Part shown: piece by piece, positions 20,052 to 28,880 of the stretch
How positions within the stretch are numbered: the stretch's first letter is position 1
How the letters are laid out: each line of letters starts with the position of its first letter
Assembly: GCA_035685165.1 (NCBI GenBank)
Contig: DASRBI010000004.1
Coordinates: 62,001 to 126,000, forward strand
Length of the DNA stretch: 64,000 bases
From: DATFDN01 sp035685165
GTDB lineage: Bacteria; Pseudomonadota; Alphaproteobacteria; Acetobacterales; Acetobacteraceae
Direction: 5' to 3'
Position numbers and translations under genes: made by a program
Notes under the pieces: generated by a model
Databases searched by the model: none
Seen by the model: the letters and a program-made list of their open reading frames with translations, nothing else
What the model was told of the DNA's origin: nothing

Positions 20052-20936
20052 CTACCTCCCGAACCGCCGGTCCCGCCGCTGGAACGTGCGGATCGCGCGT
20101 AGCAGGTCGATGCGGCGGAAGGCGGGCCAGTTTACGTCCGTGAAGTGGAATTCGCTGTACACGCTCTGCCACAGCAGGAACCCCGACAGCCGCACTTCGC
20201 CGCTCGTGCGGATGATCAGGTCCGGGTCGGGCAAATCGGGCGAATAGAGGTGCCGGCCGATGGTTTCCGGCGTCACCGCCTCGGCGGTCTCTTCCAGTGT
20301 CATTCCCTCGCCGGCGCAGCAGCGCAGCAATGAACGCAGCGCGTCGGCGATCTCCTCCCGCCCACCATAGTTGGCAGCGATGGTGAGCGTCATCTGCCGG
20401 TTGCCTGCCGTGGCTTGTTCTGCTTGTGCGAGCGTCGCCCGCAGGCTCGGCGGCAACAGGTCGAGCCGGCCGATCGCGCGCACCCGCACGCCCATCGCGT
20501 GGATGCGCGGATCGGCCGCCAATGCGCGCATCTTCGATTCGACTGCCGCCAAAATCCCGCTCACTTCCTCGGCGGGGCGGGCGAGATTGTCGGTCGAGCA
20601 CACCCACAGCGTAACAGCGCGCACGCCGAGCTCGGCGCACCAATCGAGCACTTCGTCCAGCTTGCGCGCGCCGGCTTCGTAGATCCGGCGGAAATCCTGT
20701 ACGCCTTCCTCGCGTGCATGGCGGCGGTTGCCGTCGAGAATGAGGCCGACGTGGCGCGGCATCGGGGCCAACTGCACCTCGTGCAGCAGCCGTAGCTCGT
20801 AGCCGGCATAGATCCAGCGCGCGGGCACGCGGGCGATGCGGCGCAGCAGCCGGCGCAGACGGTGCCGGCGCCCAACGGACGCTGGCGGAGCGAAGGCGAG
20901 CGGGGCGCGCGCGTCGAGCGGGGTGATCCGATTCAT
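20052..20936 (-). CDS. cis-prenyltransferase (isoprenyl transferase, UppS family)
   Basis: Condenses isopentenyl diphosphate onto an allylic diphosphate in cis configuration. HVGLILDGNRRHAR contains the catalytic Asp loop; LWVCSTDNLARP and the C-terminal IIRTSGEVRLSGFLLWQ with WPAFRR complete the fold. 294 residues includes an Arg-rich N-terminal extension of about 55 residues. The loop reads DGNRR rather than DGNGR, which I associate with divergent or second copies, so it may not be the housekeeping UppS. It stands alone, not beside dxr/cdsA. Confidence 0.88.
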   Translation of the reverse strand: MNRITPLDARAPLAFAPPASVGRRHRLRRLLRRIARVPARWIYAGYELRLLHEVQLAPMPRHVGLILDGNRRHAREEGVQDFRRIYEAGARKLDEVLDWCAELGVRAVTLWVCSTDNLARPAEEVSGILAAVESKMRALAADPRIHAMGVRVRAIGRLDLLPPSLRATLAQAEQATAGNRQMTLTIAANYGGREEIADALRSLLRCCAGEGMTLEETAEAVTPETIGRHLYSPDLPDPDLIIRTSGEVRLSGFLLWQSVYSEFHFTDVNWPAFRRIDLLRAIRTFQRRDRRFGR

Positions 20937-21008
20937 GCGGGCAGCGGCTGCCTTTTACATAATCACCCGAATATACGCCACCGGAACGCACGGGCCGTAA
21001 CCGCGCCG

Positions 21009-22067
21009 TCAATCGCGCGCGATGATATGGATGACCTGTGGCCGAACCAGCGCGGTGAGTTGCATCCCCGGCGCGAGCCGCACGGTCCCGGCGGCGGCAC
21101 GGCCGAGGAGAATGTCGAGCGCGGCCGGGCCCTGGGTCAGGAGGCGGACCGAGGTGCCCTCGCGGCGCATCGCGGCGACGGCGAGCTCGATTGCATTGGC
21201 CTCGCCCTGCGCTTGCGGCACGGAGCCGGGGGCAGGCAGCTCGAAATCCTCGGAGCGGATGGCGAGCGTGACCGCGGCACCCGCGTTCAGCACGCGGCCG
21301 GCCGGAAGGGCGGCGCGGAGCGTAAGGCCGCCGGCCTCCACCACCGCCCAGCGCCCGGCCATGCCGCACATGCGGCCGGGCAAGAGGTTGCGGATGCCGA
21401 CCAGCCGCGCCGCGCCGGGCGTCGCCGGGCGGGCGAATAGGGCGGCGGGCGGGCCTTCCTGCACGATCGCATGGTCCTCCATCAGCGCCATCCAGTCGGC
21501 AACGGCGGCGACGGCGGGATCGTGTGTGACGGCGAGGGCGGGCAGTGCGAGCCGGCGCAGATCATCCGCCAGGGCGGCGAGCACTTCATCCTTGGTTGCG
21601 GCGTCGAGCGCGGTGGTAGGTTCGTCCAGCAGCAGCACCTCGGGGCGGCGAGCGAGCGCGCGGGCGAGCGCGACGCGCTGGGCCTGCCCACCGGAGAGCG
21701 TAACCGGGGAGCGGTCGGCAAGCTCGGCAAGTCCGAAGCGCGCGAGCAACGCCTCGGCGGCGCGCCGGCGCCCGGGGCCGCGCGGCAGCGGATAGGCGAC
21801 GTTCCGCCAGATGCTGAGATGCGGGAACAAGCTGGCGCCCTGCGGCAGGTAGCCCACCGGGCGAAGCTGGGGGGCGAGGCCGGGCCACGGCGAGCCTTCG
21901 GCTGGCAGCAAGCCCGCGAGGGCGCGCAAGAGCGAGGTCTTGCCTTCGCCGCTCCGGCCGAGCAGCACGGTAAAGCCGCGCAGACCGAAGCGGGCGCGCA
22001 CCGGCACCGGGCGACTGAGCGCGTAGTCGATGGCAAGCGTGGCCGGAGGGACGCACTCCTCGGCCAT
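21009..22067 (-). CDS. ABC transporter ATP-binding protein, molybdate/tungstate type
   Basis: 352 residues from ATG 22067. Walker A is LLGRSGEGKTSLLRAL, the signature motif TLSGGQAQRVALARAL, Walker B EVLLLDEPTTALD and the switch His lies in AVTHDPAVAA. The C-terminal third carries TOBE-like beta repeats (RNLLPGRM; LVRPQVIHIIARD), as in ModC. It follows a permease and a binding protein in the same direction (order binding protein, permease, ATPase), so it powers that importer. Confidence 0.9.
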   Translation of the reverse strand: MAEECVPPATLAIDYALSRPVPVRARFGLRGFTVLLGRSGEGKTSLLRALAGLLPAEGSPWPGLAPQLRPVGYLPQGASLFPHLSIWRNVAYPLPRGPGRRRAAEALLARFGLAELADRSPVTLSGGQAQRVALARALARRPEVLLLDEPTTALDAATKDEVLAALADDLRRLALPALAVTHDPAVAAVADWMALMEDHAIVQEGPPAALFARPATPGAARLVGIRNLLPGRMCGMAGRWAVVEAGGLTLRAALPAGRVLNAGAAVTLAIRSEDFELPAPGSVPQAQGEANAIELAVAAMRREGTSVRLLTQGPAALDILLGRAAAGTVRLAPGMQLTALVRPQVIHIIARD

Positions 22068-22105
22068 GCTGTCGCGCTGCGGAAAGGCGAGGACCGCACC
22101 CGCGC

Positions 22106-22864
22106 TCAAGCTGGCATTCCCCCGCGCCGCGAGGCAAGGCCGAGTGCCAGCGGCAGCGGCAGCGCACAGGCGAAGAACACCCAGAGCAACGGGTAGACGG
22201 CGGCGAGGCCGATATCCTGCAAATCGACCCAGAGCCGCACGGGAATCCCCTGCGGGTAGTACGCGATGATCAGCGCCGTTCCGAACTCGCCGAGAGCGCG
22301 CACCCAGGCAAGTGCCAGCGCGGCGGCGAGCCCGAGGCGGGCGAGCGGCAAGGTGACGGTCAGGAACACCATCCAGGGCGACTTGCCGAGGGTGAGCGCG
22401 ATCCCCTCCAGCTCGCCCGGCACGTTCTCGAACGCGGCACGCGCGGTGACGACGAAATAGGGAAGCGCCCCGTAGATTTGCGCCAGCACGAAGGCAGCCG
22501 GGGTGTTCGTGAGCACGAGCCCGAAGCGCCCGAGCCCGCCACCGACGGGGCTCAGCGGCCCGTACAGCGAGACGAGCAAAATACCGAGCGCGAGCGGCGG
22601 GGTGAGCAGGCCGATCAGTACGAGCGCCTCGGCTGCGACCTTGAACGGGAACCGCCACCGGGCGAGCAGCCACGCGAGCGGGGTGCCGAGCGCGATGACG
22701 AACAGCATCGCGAGGCTGGTGTACCCGAGCGAGGTGGCGACCGCGCCCCAGTCGGGCTGGCTCAGCGCGAAGCCGCTCCAGGAGGTGCGGACGGCGAGGG
22801 TGGCGAACGGGGCAGCGAGCAACAGCAGTGCCAGCGGGCCGAGCGTGGCGGCGATCGGTTTCAT
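22106..22864 (-). CDS. ABC transporter permease, molybdate/tungstate type
   Basis: 252 residues with about six membrane helices. The EAA-type cytoplasmic loop is ELEGIALTLGKSPWMVFLTV followed by LPLARLG; the family's usual Gly is kept. GEFGTALIIAYYPQGIPV near the C-terminus is characteristic of ModB/WtpB-like permeases. Start overlaps the stop of the binding-protein gene by 4 bases, so translation is coupled. Confidence 0.9.
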   Translation of the reverse strand: MKPIAATLGPLALLLLAAPFATLAVRTSWSGFALSQPDWGAVATSLGYTSLAMLFVIALGTPLAWLLARWRFPFKVAAEALVLIGLLTPPLALGILLVSLYGPLSPVGGGLGRFGLVLTNTPAAFVLAQIYGALPYFVVTARAAFENVPGELEGIALTLGKSPWMVFLTVTLPLARLGLAAALALAWVRALGEFGTALIIAYYPQGIPVRLWVDLQDIGLAAVYPLLWVFFACALPLPLALGLASRRGGMPA

Positions 22865-23748
22865 GCAGCTGGCAGCACCCCACCGCGCGGTGGCGAGTAG
22901 CCGTGGCCGGCCAGGGCGGACTGGCCCGCGGGCGAGGTGAGATAGGCAATGAAGGCGCGTGCGAGTGCGGGTTCGGCGGCGCCGTTCAGCGCCACGGCGT
23001 AGAACACGAGCGGCTCGGGCCTCACCTCCTTGCCGTCGAGCGTGATCGACACCTTAGAGTACCACTCGGCGTCCATCGCCGGGTCGCCGAGGTTCACCTC
23101 TGGCGGCAGCGCGACCATCGGCAGGCCGTGCGAAACGGTGGCGCTGCGATAGCCGGAGGCGGCGTCGAGCTGTCCCGCTTCGAGGCGGCTCAGCAGGGAG
23201 GGTTCGGTGAAAATCTGCGCCGGGTTCTGCGTCGGCCCGAGCACGCGCTCGGCGAGCCCGCGTTGGCCGTAGAACCGCTCCGCGAGTTCGAGCGTGAAAA
23301 TGATATTGCGGCCCTGCGGGTCGGTAACGGGATCGGTGCGGCCGAACCGCAGACCCGGCGATTCCAGCACCTTCCACCAGGGCTCGTTGGCGAAGCGGGG
23401 CGCGAAGCGACTTTCCTTGGAATAGGCGATCACCATCTCGGTGCTGGCGACCGGCGTGGCCGGACCCGCCTTGCCCGCTTGCTGCACCACGCGGACCGGC
23501 CCGGCGGTGATGGAGATGAATAGATCGGCCTGGAGCGTCCCGGCGGCGATCAGCCGGGCGAGCCCATAGGCGCCCTGGGCGATGCCTTGGTATTCGCATC
23601 CCTGAGCCTTGGCGAAATCGGGGCCGAGTACGCGATCCATGACCACGCCCATTGATCCGGCATAGGCGACGCGCAGCACCGGCGCGGCGTGCGCGAGGCG
23701 CGGCAGCGCCAGGAGAGCGGGTGCGGTGAGAAGCGTGCGCCGGCGCAT
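22861..23748 (-). CDS. ABC transporter substrate-binding protein, tungstate/molybdate type
   Basis: Periplasmic oxyanion receptor. Start at ATG 23748, with GGGAGG in front, gives 295 residues and a clear signal peptide (MRRRTLLTAPALLALPRLAHA, cut after AHA). LRVAYAGSMGVVMD, ADLFISITAGP, VIAYSKESRFAP and FGRTDPVTDPQGRNI are WtpA/ModA-type blocks (the Ser and Thr-Asp loops hold the oxyanion). Whether it prefers tungstate, molybdate or sulfate cannot be said. First gene of the three-gene importer. Confidence 0.88.
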   Translation of the reverse strand: MRRRTLLTAPALLALPRLAHAAPVLRVAYAGSMGVVMDRVLGPDFAKAQGCEYQGIAQGAYGLARLIAAGTLQADLFISITAGPVRVVQQAGKAGPATPVASTEMVIAYSKESRFAPRFANEPWWKVLESPGLRFGRTDPVTDPQGRNIIFTLELAERFYGQRGLAERVLGPTQNPAQIFTEPSLLSRLEAGQLDAASGYRSATVSHGLPMVALPPEVNLGDPAMDAEWYSKVSITLDGKEVRPEPLVFYAVALNGAAEPALARAFIAYLTSPAGQSALAGHGYSPPRGGVLPAA

Positions 23749-23833
23749 CGGAACCTCCCGTCGATATAGCCGGACGAACATATCGGCGGACGCGAGACTG
23801 GTCAAAGCGCGCGGCGAGGTGCGTATTTGACCG

Positions 23834-24256
23834 ATGCGGAAAACGGCGCTGCGCGCGATCGGCGCGCTGAATGTGTGGGTCTATCGCGCGAGCGGCGGGC
23901 GCCTGATGGGCAGATTCCCTTCGGGCGCGCCGGTGTGTCTGCTCACCACGGTCGGACGGAAATCCGGCCGGCGCCGTACGGTGCCGCTACTGTATTTTCG
24001 CGACGGCGAGACATTCGTGGTGGTCGCCTCGCAGGGCGGGGCGCCGACGCACCCAGGCTGGTATCTTAACCTGCGCGCCAATCCCGAAGCGGATATAGAG
24101 GTCGGCAGCCGCCGCTTCGCGGCGCGCGCCGAGGAAGTGGAAGAACCCGCGCGGGCGGCGTTGTGGCCGAAGCTGGTTGCCATCTATCCGCCCTACGAGA
24201 GCTACCAGCAGAAAACGACGCGGCGGATTCCGCTGGTTCGGCTGGTGAGAGTCTAA
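23834..24256 (+). CDS. nitroreductase/deazaflavin-dependent oxidoreductase (Ddn-like)
   Basis: 140 residues with the split-barrel pattern of the DUF385/Ddn family: LLTTVGRKSGRRRTVPLLYFRDG, here read as TTVGRKSGRRRTVPLL, then VVVASQGGAPTHPGWYLNL and RANPEADIEVG. In actinobacteria these bind coenzyme F420 or act as FMN/F420 reductases. Proteobacterial members may bind F420, FMN or heme, so cofactor is open. It is divergent from the tungstate-type importer. A 150-base non-coding stretch with a short GGCCGGGC-type palindrome follows. Confidence 0.85.
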   Translation: MRKTALRAIGALNVWVYRASGGRLMGRFPSGAPVCLLTTVGRKSGRRRTVPLLYFRDGETFVVVASQGGAPTHPGWYLNLRANPEADIEVGSRRFAARAEEVEEPARAALWPKLVAIYPPYESYQQKTTRRIPLVRLVRV

Positions 24257-24407
24257 CACGCCTCGTCATGGCCGGGCGTGGCCCGCGGCTTCCCGGTTCA
24301 GGATGCTGTGCGGTTGCTTTCAATCGTCATGCTCGCAATAGCCTGCAGGTGCGAACTCGGGAGTTGACCGGACATCGATGGGCCAAGTCCACGCGTGACC
24401 CTGAAGC

Positions 24408-25238
24408 CTACCCGGTCTGATCCCACTGTGGCGCGAAGCCGGGGCTGACGCAGCGGCGGTCCTTGGGGAGTTTTTCGATCGCCGCGCGGTCTTCGTCGTC
24501 CAGCCGTAGCCCGAGCGCGCCCATGTTCTCCTCCAGCCCCTCCCGGCGCGACGACTTCGGGATCACAGTCACATCCGGCTGTTCAAGAAGCCACGCGAGC
24601 GCGACCTGCGCGGCGGTGGCGCCGTGCTTGCGGCCGATCGCTTGCAGCGTCGGATCGCCGGTCAGACGGCCCTTGGCGAGCGGCGAATAGGCGATGATCG
24701 GAATGCCGCGCCCACGCAGGAACTCGAGCAGCGCCGGCTGGCGCAGCATGGCGTGGTATTCGAACTGCTCAGCGGCGATCTCCGCGCCGCATTCATCGAG
24801 GCACGCACGCACCATCGCGGCGCTGAAATTCGCCACACCCACGCGCCGGGCGCGTCCGTCGCGGCGGACCGCCATCATCCCCTCCATCGCCGCGCGCAGA
24901 TCCATCGCGGGCGAGGGCCAGTGGATCAGGTAAAGATCAACATAGTCGGTGCGGAGCTTGCAAAGGCTGTCCTCGAAGGCGCGGCGGATGCCCGACGGCG
25001 TGAGGTCGTCGTTCCAGACCTTCGTGGTGAGGTGAATGTCGCCGCGCGGAACCTTGGTCGCTGCAAGCGCGGCGCCGACATCCTCCTCGTTGCCGTACAT
25101 CTGCGCCGTATCGATATGGCGGTAGCCGAGTTCGAGCCCCGTCTCCACCGAACGCTGGCAGACCTTGCCTTTCATCCCCCAGGTCCCGAGACCGAGGCGC
25201 GGCATCGAAAGGCCGTTGGCGGTAATGCGGTCGCTCAT
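24408..25238 (-). CDS. aldo/keto reductase
   Basis: NADPH-dependent carbonyl reductase, 276 residues, TIM barrel. The catalytic tetrad is visible: Asp and Tyr in GYRHIDTAQMYGNEEDVG, Lys in TTKVWND and His in LYLIHWPSP. The cofactor site is VIPKSSRREGLEENMGAL. Closest in pattern to 2,5-diketo-gluconate reductase type (AKR5) enzymes. It precedes nothing obvious in the operon; the WD40 gene upstream ends 17 bases before its start and could be cotranscribed. Confidence 0.93.
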   Translation of the reverse strand: MSDRITANGLSMPRLGLGTWGMKGKVCQRSVETGLELGYRHIDTAQMYGNEEDVGAALAATKVPRGDIHLTTKVWNDDLTPSGIRRAFEDSLCKLRTDYVDLYLIHWPSPAMDLRAAMEGMMAVRRDGRARRVGVANFSAAMVRACLDECGAEIAAEQFEYHAMLRQPALLEFLRGRGIPIIAYSPLAKGRLTGDPTLQAIGRKHGATAAQVALAWLLEQPDVTVIPKSSRREGLEENMGALGLRLDDEDRAAIEKLPKDRRCVSPGFAPQWDQTG

Positions 25239-25254
25239 CGGATCGTCCTTTGTT

Positions 25255-26292
25255 TCATCGCGGGCGGAAATCCAGCATCACCGCCATGCCCGCCTCCGTC
25301 CCGAACGCAAGGAACGCGCCGTCCGGGCTCCAGGCAAGCGCGGAAACCGGCGAACCGGTTGCGGGCGCAACCGGCAGGATGCGCGAGGAGTTGGCGTCGG
25401 CGATCACCACCAGCCCATCGGCGAAGCCGCCGGCCACGATGTCGTCGCGCGGGTTGAAGGCGACGCGCGTGCAGGCGATGCCGTCACCGCCGGCAAGCTC
25501 CATCGGCGCCTTGCCCATCGGCCCGCCGCCAAAGAACGGCCACAGCACCATCGCATCCGACCCCGAAGTGGCGAGCCATTTGCCGGTGCGGCTGAACGAC
25601 ATGGATTGCGTCTTGCCGGGATAGCCGCTCATCCGCATGTGTTTGCCGTCCGGCAGCGCCCAGCCGTGCAACGCATTCTCCTGCATCGCCGTGACCACCG
25701 CTTCGGCGGCCGGATGCAGCGCGACGCCGATATGGCTGCCCTTCCATTCCAGCCGGCGCGGGCTGTCGCTGGCGACGAACCAGAGCGTCGCGCCGTTGTA
25801 GTGCGAGGCGGCGATGCGCTTGCCCTTCGCATCAAACGCAAGCCCGGTGACGGTGGAAGGATGCGGCAACTCGCGCAGCTTCCGCCCGGCGGCGTCGAAC
25901 AGATAAACGTTCTTACCGACGCCGAGCCCGATGACGCCCTTGCCGCGCTCGCCCGCCCAGCTTGCCGACTGCTCCACCCATTTCATGCCGAAGCTGGCGA
26001 GTTCTCTGACGGTGCCGTCGTCCGCGACGCGGCAGGCGCGGCCGTCGTCGCCGCCCGAGACGAAGCCGCCCGGGATCGCATCGGCGGACAGGGTCAGAAT
26101 GGCGCCGTCATGGGCCTTCGCCTCGCGCCACTTCTCGGGCGCCGCGGGGTCGAGCAGCCGCAGCGTACCGTCGCCGAGCGCGAAGGCGGCGCGCTTGCCG
26201 GTCGGATCGAAGCGGGCGGCGACGACGAACGCGTCGAGATCGCGCCGCGTGCCGCGCTCTTCGATCAGGAAGCGCGGCGCGGCGGCGCTCAC
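25255..26292 (-). CDS. WD40 repeat protein
   Basis: 345 residues built of about seven beta-propeller blades. Repeats show the alternation of strand motifs such as AARFDPTGKRAAFALGDGTLRLLD, split here as AARFDPTGKRAAF and GDGTLRLLD, GLAFDAKGKRIAASHYNGA, SMSFSRTGKWLATSGSDA, VAFNPRDDIVAGGFADGLV and ALAWSPDGAFLAFGTEAG. No signal peptide, so cytoplasmic. It lies just downstream of the CobW-type GTPase gene, separated by palindromic repeats; in my experience the two often neighbour each other in alphaproteobacteria, but the functional link is unknown. Confidence 0.88.
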   Translation of the reverse strand: MSAAAPRFLIEERGTRRDLDAFVVAARFDPTGKRAAFALGDGTLRLLDPAAPEKWREAKAHDGAILTLSADAIPGGFVSGGDDGRACRVADDGTVRELASFGMKWVEQSASWAGERGKGVIGLGVGKNVYLFDAAGRKLRELPHPSTVTGLAFDAKGKRIAASHYNGATLWFVASDSPRRLEWKGSHIGVALHPAAEAVVTAMQENALHGWALPDGKHMRMSGYPGKTQSMSFSRTGKWLATSGSDAMVLWPFFGGGPMGKAPMELAGGDGIACTRVAFNPRDDIVAGGFADGLVVIADANSSRILPVAPATGSPVSALAWSPDGAFLAFGTEAGMAVMLDFRPR

Positions 26293-26299
26293 CGCACGC

Positions 26300-26417
26300 C
26301 CTCACCCGGCGCGGCGCTCGCCGCACCGGCCTCTCCCGCAAGCGGGAGGGGCGAACCCGTACACCGCTCCCGCTCTGCGGGAGAGGTCGGCACGGCCGCA
26401 GACCGTGACGGGTGAGG
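26300..26417. repeat. nested palindromic repeat between WD40 and cobW-like genes
   Basis: The outer arms CCTCACCC (26300-26307) and GGGTGAGG (26410-26417) are reverse complements. Inside are two hairpins, CTCTCCCGC-aa-GCGGGAGGG (26331-26350) and CTCCCGC-tct-GCGGGAG further right. This is the layout of a compound extragenic palindrome (REP/BIME-like) rather than of a T-tailed terminator. Confidence 0.65.
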
Positions 26418-26424
26418 ACGCGGC

Positions 26425-27417
26425 TCAGCCATCCGCCTGCGTCGCCTCGAACCCCCGCCGGAGCTGCGGCCGGTTCAAGTTCCTGCCGATGAACACGATC
26501 TTGCTGCGGCGCGGATCGCCCGCCTTCACCGGGCCGATGAATTCCCCGTCGGCGATCATGTGGACCGCCTGGAAGGCGAAGCGGCGATTCTCGTTCTTGT
26601 AATAGAGAATCCCCTTGGTCCGCAGCAGGTCGGGCCCCTTGTCCTGAAGCAGCAAACCGATCCAGGCGTTGAACTTCTCCGGGTCGATCGGGCGCGCCAC
26701 CTCGAAACTCACAGACGAAACATCTTCGTTGTGCTCGTGCTCGTCTGCCCCCTCCAGGAATTCGGGTGCCAACTCCAGAACACGGCTGAGGTCGAAGGCG
26801 CCGCGCTCCAGCACCTGATCGATCGGCAGGGCGGCGCGCTCGGTGCGGTGGATTACGGCGAAGCGGTTGATCTCGCGAATGCGCTTCTCGACCGCCGCGA
26901 CCTCATCGGGCGAGACGAGGTCCATCTTGTTCAGCACGATCACGTCGGCAAACGCGATCTGGTCCTGCGCCTCGTGGCTGTCGGCCAGCCTTTGCAGCAC
27001 GTGCTTGGCGTCCACCACCGTCACGATCGCATCGAGCCGCGTCTTGGCGCGCACGTCCTGATCGACGAAGAAGGTCTGCGCCACGGGGGCGGGGTTCGCG
27101 AGGCCGGTGGTTTCGATGATGATGCCGTCGAACTTGTCGCGCCGCTTCATCAGCCCGCCGACGATGCGGATCAGGTCGCCGCGCACGGTGCAGCAGAGGC
27201 ACCCGTTGTTCATCTCGAACACTTCCTCGTCGGTATCCACCACGAGGTCGTTGTCCACGCCAAGCTCGCCGAACTCGTTGATGATGACCGCATATTTGCG
27301 GCCGTGCTGCTCGCTCAGGATGCGGTTCAGCAACGTGGTCTTGCCGGCGCCGAGATAGCCGGTGAGCACCGTTACCGGCACCAGGCCGGCGCCTGCACTT
27401 TCTGAGGTAGCTGCCAT
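26425..27417 (-). CDS. CobW/COG0523 family GTPase (metal chaperone type)
   Basis: G3E GTPase. P-loop GYLGAGKTTLLNRIL, switch I metal site GCLCC (CxCC), VETTGLANPAP-type Walker B as IIETTGLANPAPV, and NKMDL base recognition are all present; the C-terminal CobW_C domain holds EHEHNED and KGILYYKNENRRFAFQAVH. I start at ATG 27417 (330 residues); ATG 27462 is also in frame and would add 15 residues. Without a cob operon nearby it is more likely a zinc or other metallochaperone than a cobalamin enzyme. Confidence 0.92.
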   Translation of the reverse strand: MAATSESAGAGLVPVTVLTGYLGAGKTTLLNRILSEQHGRKYAVIINEFGELGVDNDLVVDTDEEVFEMNNGCLCCTVRGDLIRIVGGLMKRRDKFDGIIIETTGLANPAPVAQTFFVDQDVRAKTRLDAIVTVVDAKHVLQRLADSHEAQDQIAFADVIVLNKMDLVSPDEVAAVEKRIREINRFAVIHRTERAALPIDQVLERGAFDLSRVLELAPEFLEGADEHEHNEDVSSVSFEVARPIDPEKFNAWIGLLLQDKGPDLLRTKGILYYKNENRRFAFQAVHMIADGEFIGPVKAGDPRRSKIVFIGRNLNRPQLRRGFEATQADG

Positions 27418-27520
27418 TCGAATGGGCTCCGCGACGGGATCGGGGTTCTGTTCTCGCGACATATAGGACGCTGTCCACCCCTGGGCCATCGCCGGGCGCC
27501 GGGTCCGGGTTGCGGCGGCG

Positions 27521-28858
27521 GTGGCCCCTCGCCTATTGGGGCGCCCGGTTCGGAAGGCCCGCCCCATCTCCCAGAACGTGCAACCCCCCCCTTCTCCGTG
27601 GCGCGCGCTCGCACTGCTGGGCGCCCCGTCGGCGCGCGACGGCGCGCGGCTCGTCGTCTATGCGGCGCTGCCGACGGTGGGTTTGGTGGGCGGGCCGTCG
27701 TACGCGGACATTGTGTTCGCGGCGGGCGCGTTCTGCCTCTTCCATCAATTCGCCTTCGCCGCGGCCGCGCCGCGCGCCGATCCACGCTGGCTCGCGCTCG
27801 CCATCGCCTTCGCCGTGCTCGGCGCAGCGAGCGCGCTCTGGTCGCTGGCGCCCTGGACAAGCCTCGACGCGGCACTGGAGATCGTGGCGATCTTCGCCGG
27901 ATCGCTCGCCTTCCTCGCGCTGCAAGCCGCGCCCGCGCCCGCGGTGCGCGATCCGCGCTTGCTGTTCAGCGTGCTGTTCTGGGCGATCCTCGCCGGCGCG
28001 CTGGTGTTCGGCGCGGACCGGGAGACCGGATACCATCTGCAAGCGGCACTGACGCACCGCGCGCTGATCGACGCGCCGACCAAATACAACCGCGGCATCG
28101 ACTATCTCGTAATCCTTTGCTGGCCGGCGCTCGGCTTCTTCCGCTGCCGGCGGCGATGGGCACGCGCGGCGCTCCTCGCGCTCATCGTCGGGCTGGTGGC
28201 CGCATTCGGGGCAAGCCTCGCGGGCAAAACGGCGGCGCTGGCGGGCCTCGTCGTGTTCGGCGCGACCCTGCTCCTGCCGCGCCTGATCGGCCCGACGATG
28301 CAGGCGTGCATCGCCGTCGCCGCGCTGACCTGGCCGTTCGTGCTGCGTGCGCTCGCCATCGAGCGCGCCGCCGTCACGGGCTTGCTCAAGCCCTCCGCCA
28401 TGCACCGGCTGGAAATCTGGGACTACATGAGCGGTGCGGTGCTGCGCCGCCCGCTGCTCGGCTGGGGGCTCGGCTCCGCGCATCTCGTCCCGGTGCCGGC
28501 GGCGGACTTGGCCCGCTTCCACTATGTTCACGGACCGGGGATGTATCCGCACGACCAATGGCTCCAGCTTTGGGTCGAAACCGGCTTCGTGGGCGCGGCG
28601 ATCGGAGTGGTGTTCGCTCTATTGCTGGTACGTGCGGTGTGGCTTCTCGCGCCGCCGCTGCGGCCGTTCGCCTATGCGGCAATAACGGCCGGGCTTGCGG
28701 TGTCGGCGGTCAATTTCGAAATCACCACGGATTCCTGGTGGGCGGCGATCGCCGCCACCGGCTTCTTGTTCCTCGTGCTGCGGCGGAGCCCTGAGGCGGG
28801 CGCAATCCAGGAGTCGGCTTCCGCCCAGGCGCGGGCCGTCGTAAACCCACACAACTAA
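27521..28858 (+). CDS. O-antigen ligase/polymerase-like membrane protein
   Basis: About 10 membrane helices over 445 residues. The PF04932-type region runs through FGASLAGKTAALAGLVVFG and the large periplasmic loop with LLGWGLGSAHLVPV and YPHDQWLQLWVETGFVGA, whose His and Gly-rich turn match Wzy/WaaL ligases. It would join or polymerise surface glycans on undecaprenyl carriers. Start is uncertain: GTG 27521, or GTG 27578 which would trim 19 residues. It is divergent from the CobW gene and 22 bases ahead of the thiolase, with no other glycan gene near. Confidence 0.78.
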   Translation: MAPRLLGRPVRKARPISQNVQPPPSPWRALALLGAPSARDGARLVVYAALPTVGLVGGPSYADIVFAAGAFCLFHQFAFAAAAPRADPRWLALAIAFAVLGAASALWSLAPWTSLDAALEIVAIFAGSLAFLALQAAPAPAVRDPRLLFSVLFWAILAGALVFGADRETGYHLQAALTHRALIDAPTKYNRGIDYLVILCWPALGFFRCRRRWARAALLALIVGLVAAFGASLAGKTAALAGLVVFGATLLLPRLIGPTMQACIAVAALTWPFVLRALAIERAAVTGLLKPSAMHRLEIWDYMSGAVLRRPLLGWGLGSAHLVPVPAADLARFHYVHGPGMYPHDQWLQLWVETGFVGAAIGVVFALLLVRAVWLLAPPLRPFAYAAITAGLAVSAVNFEITTDSWWAAIAATGFLFLVLRRSPEAGAIQESASAQARAVVNPHN

Positions 28859-28880
28859 CGATCGAGAGGGGAGAACACCC

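Noticed and set aside
26300..26417. CRISPR-like array
   Set aside because: The units are palindromes of unequal length without constant spacers or cas genes; they fit extragenic palindromes.
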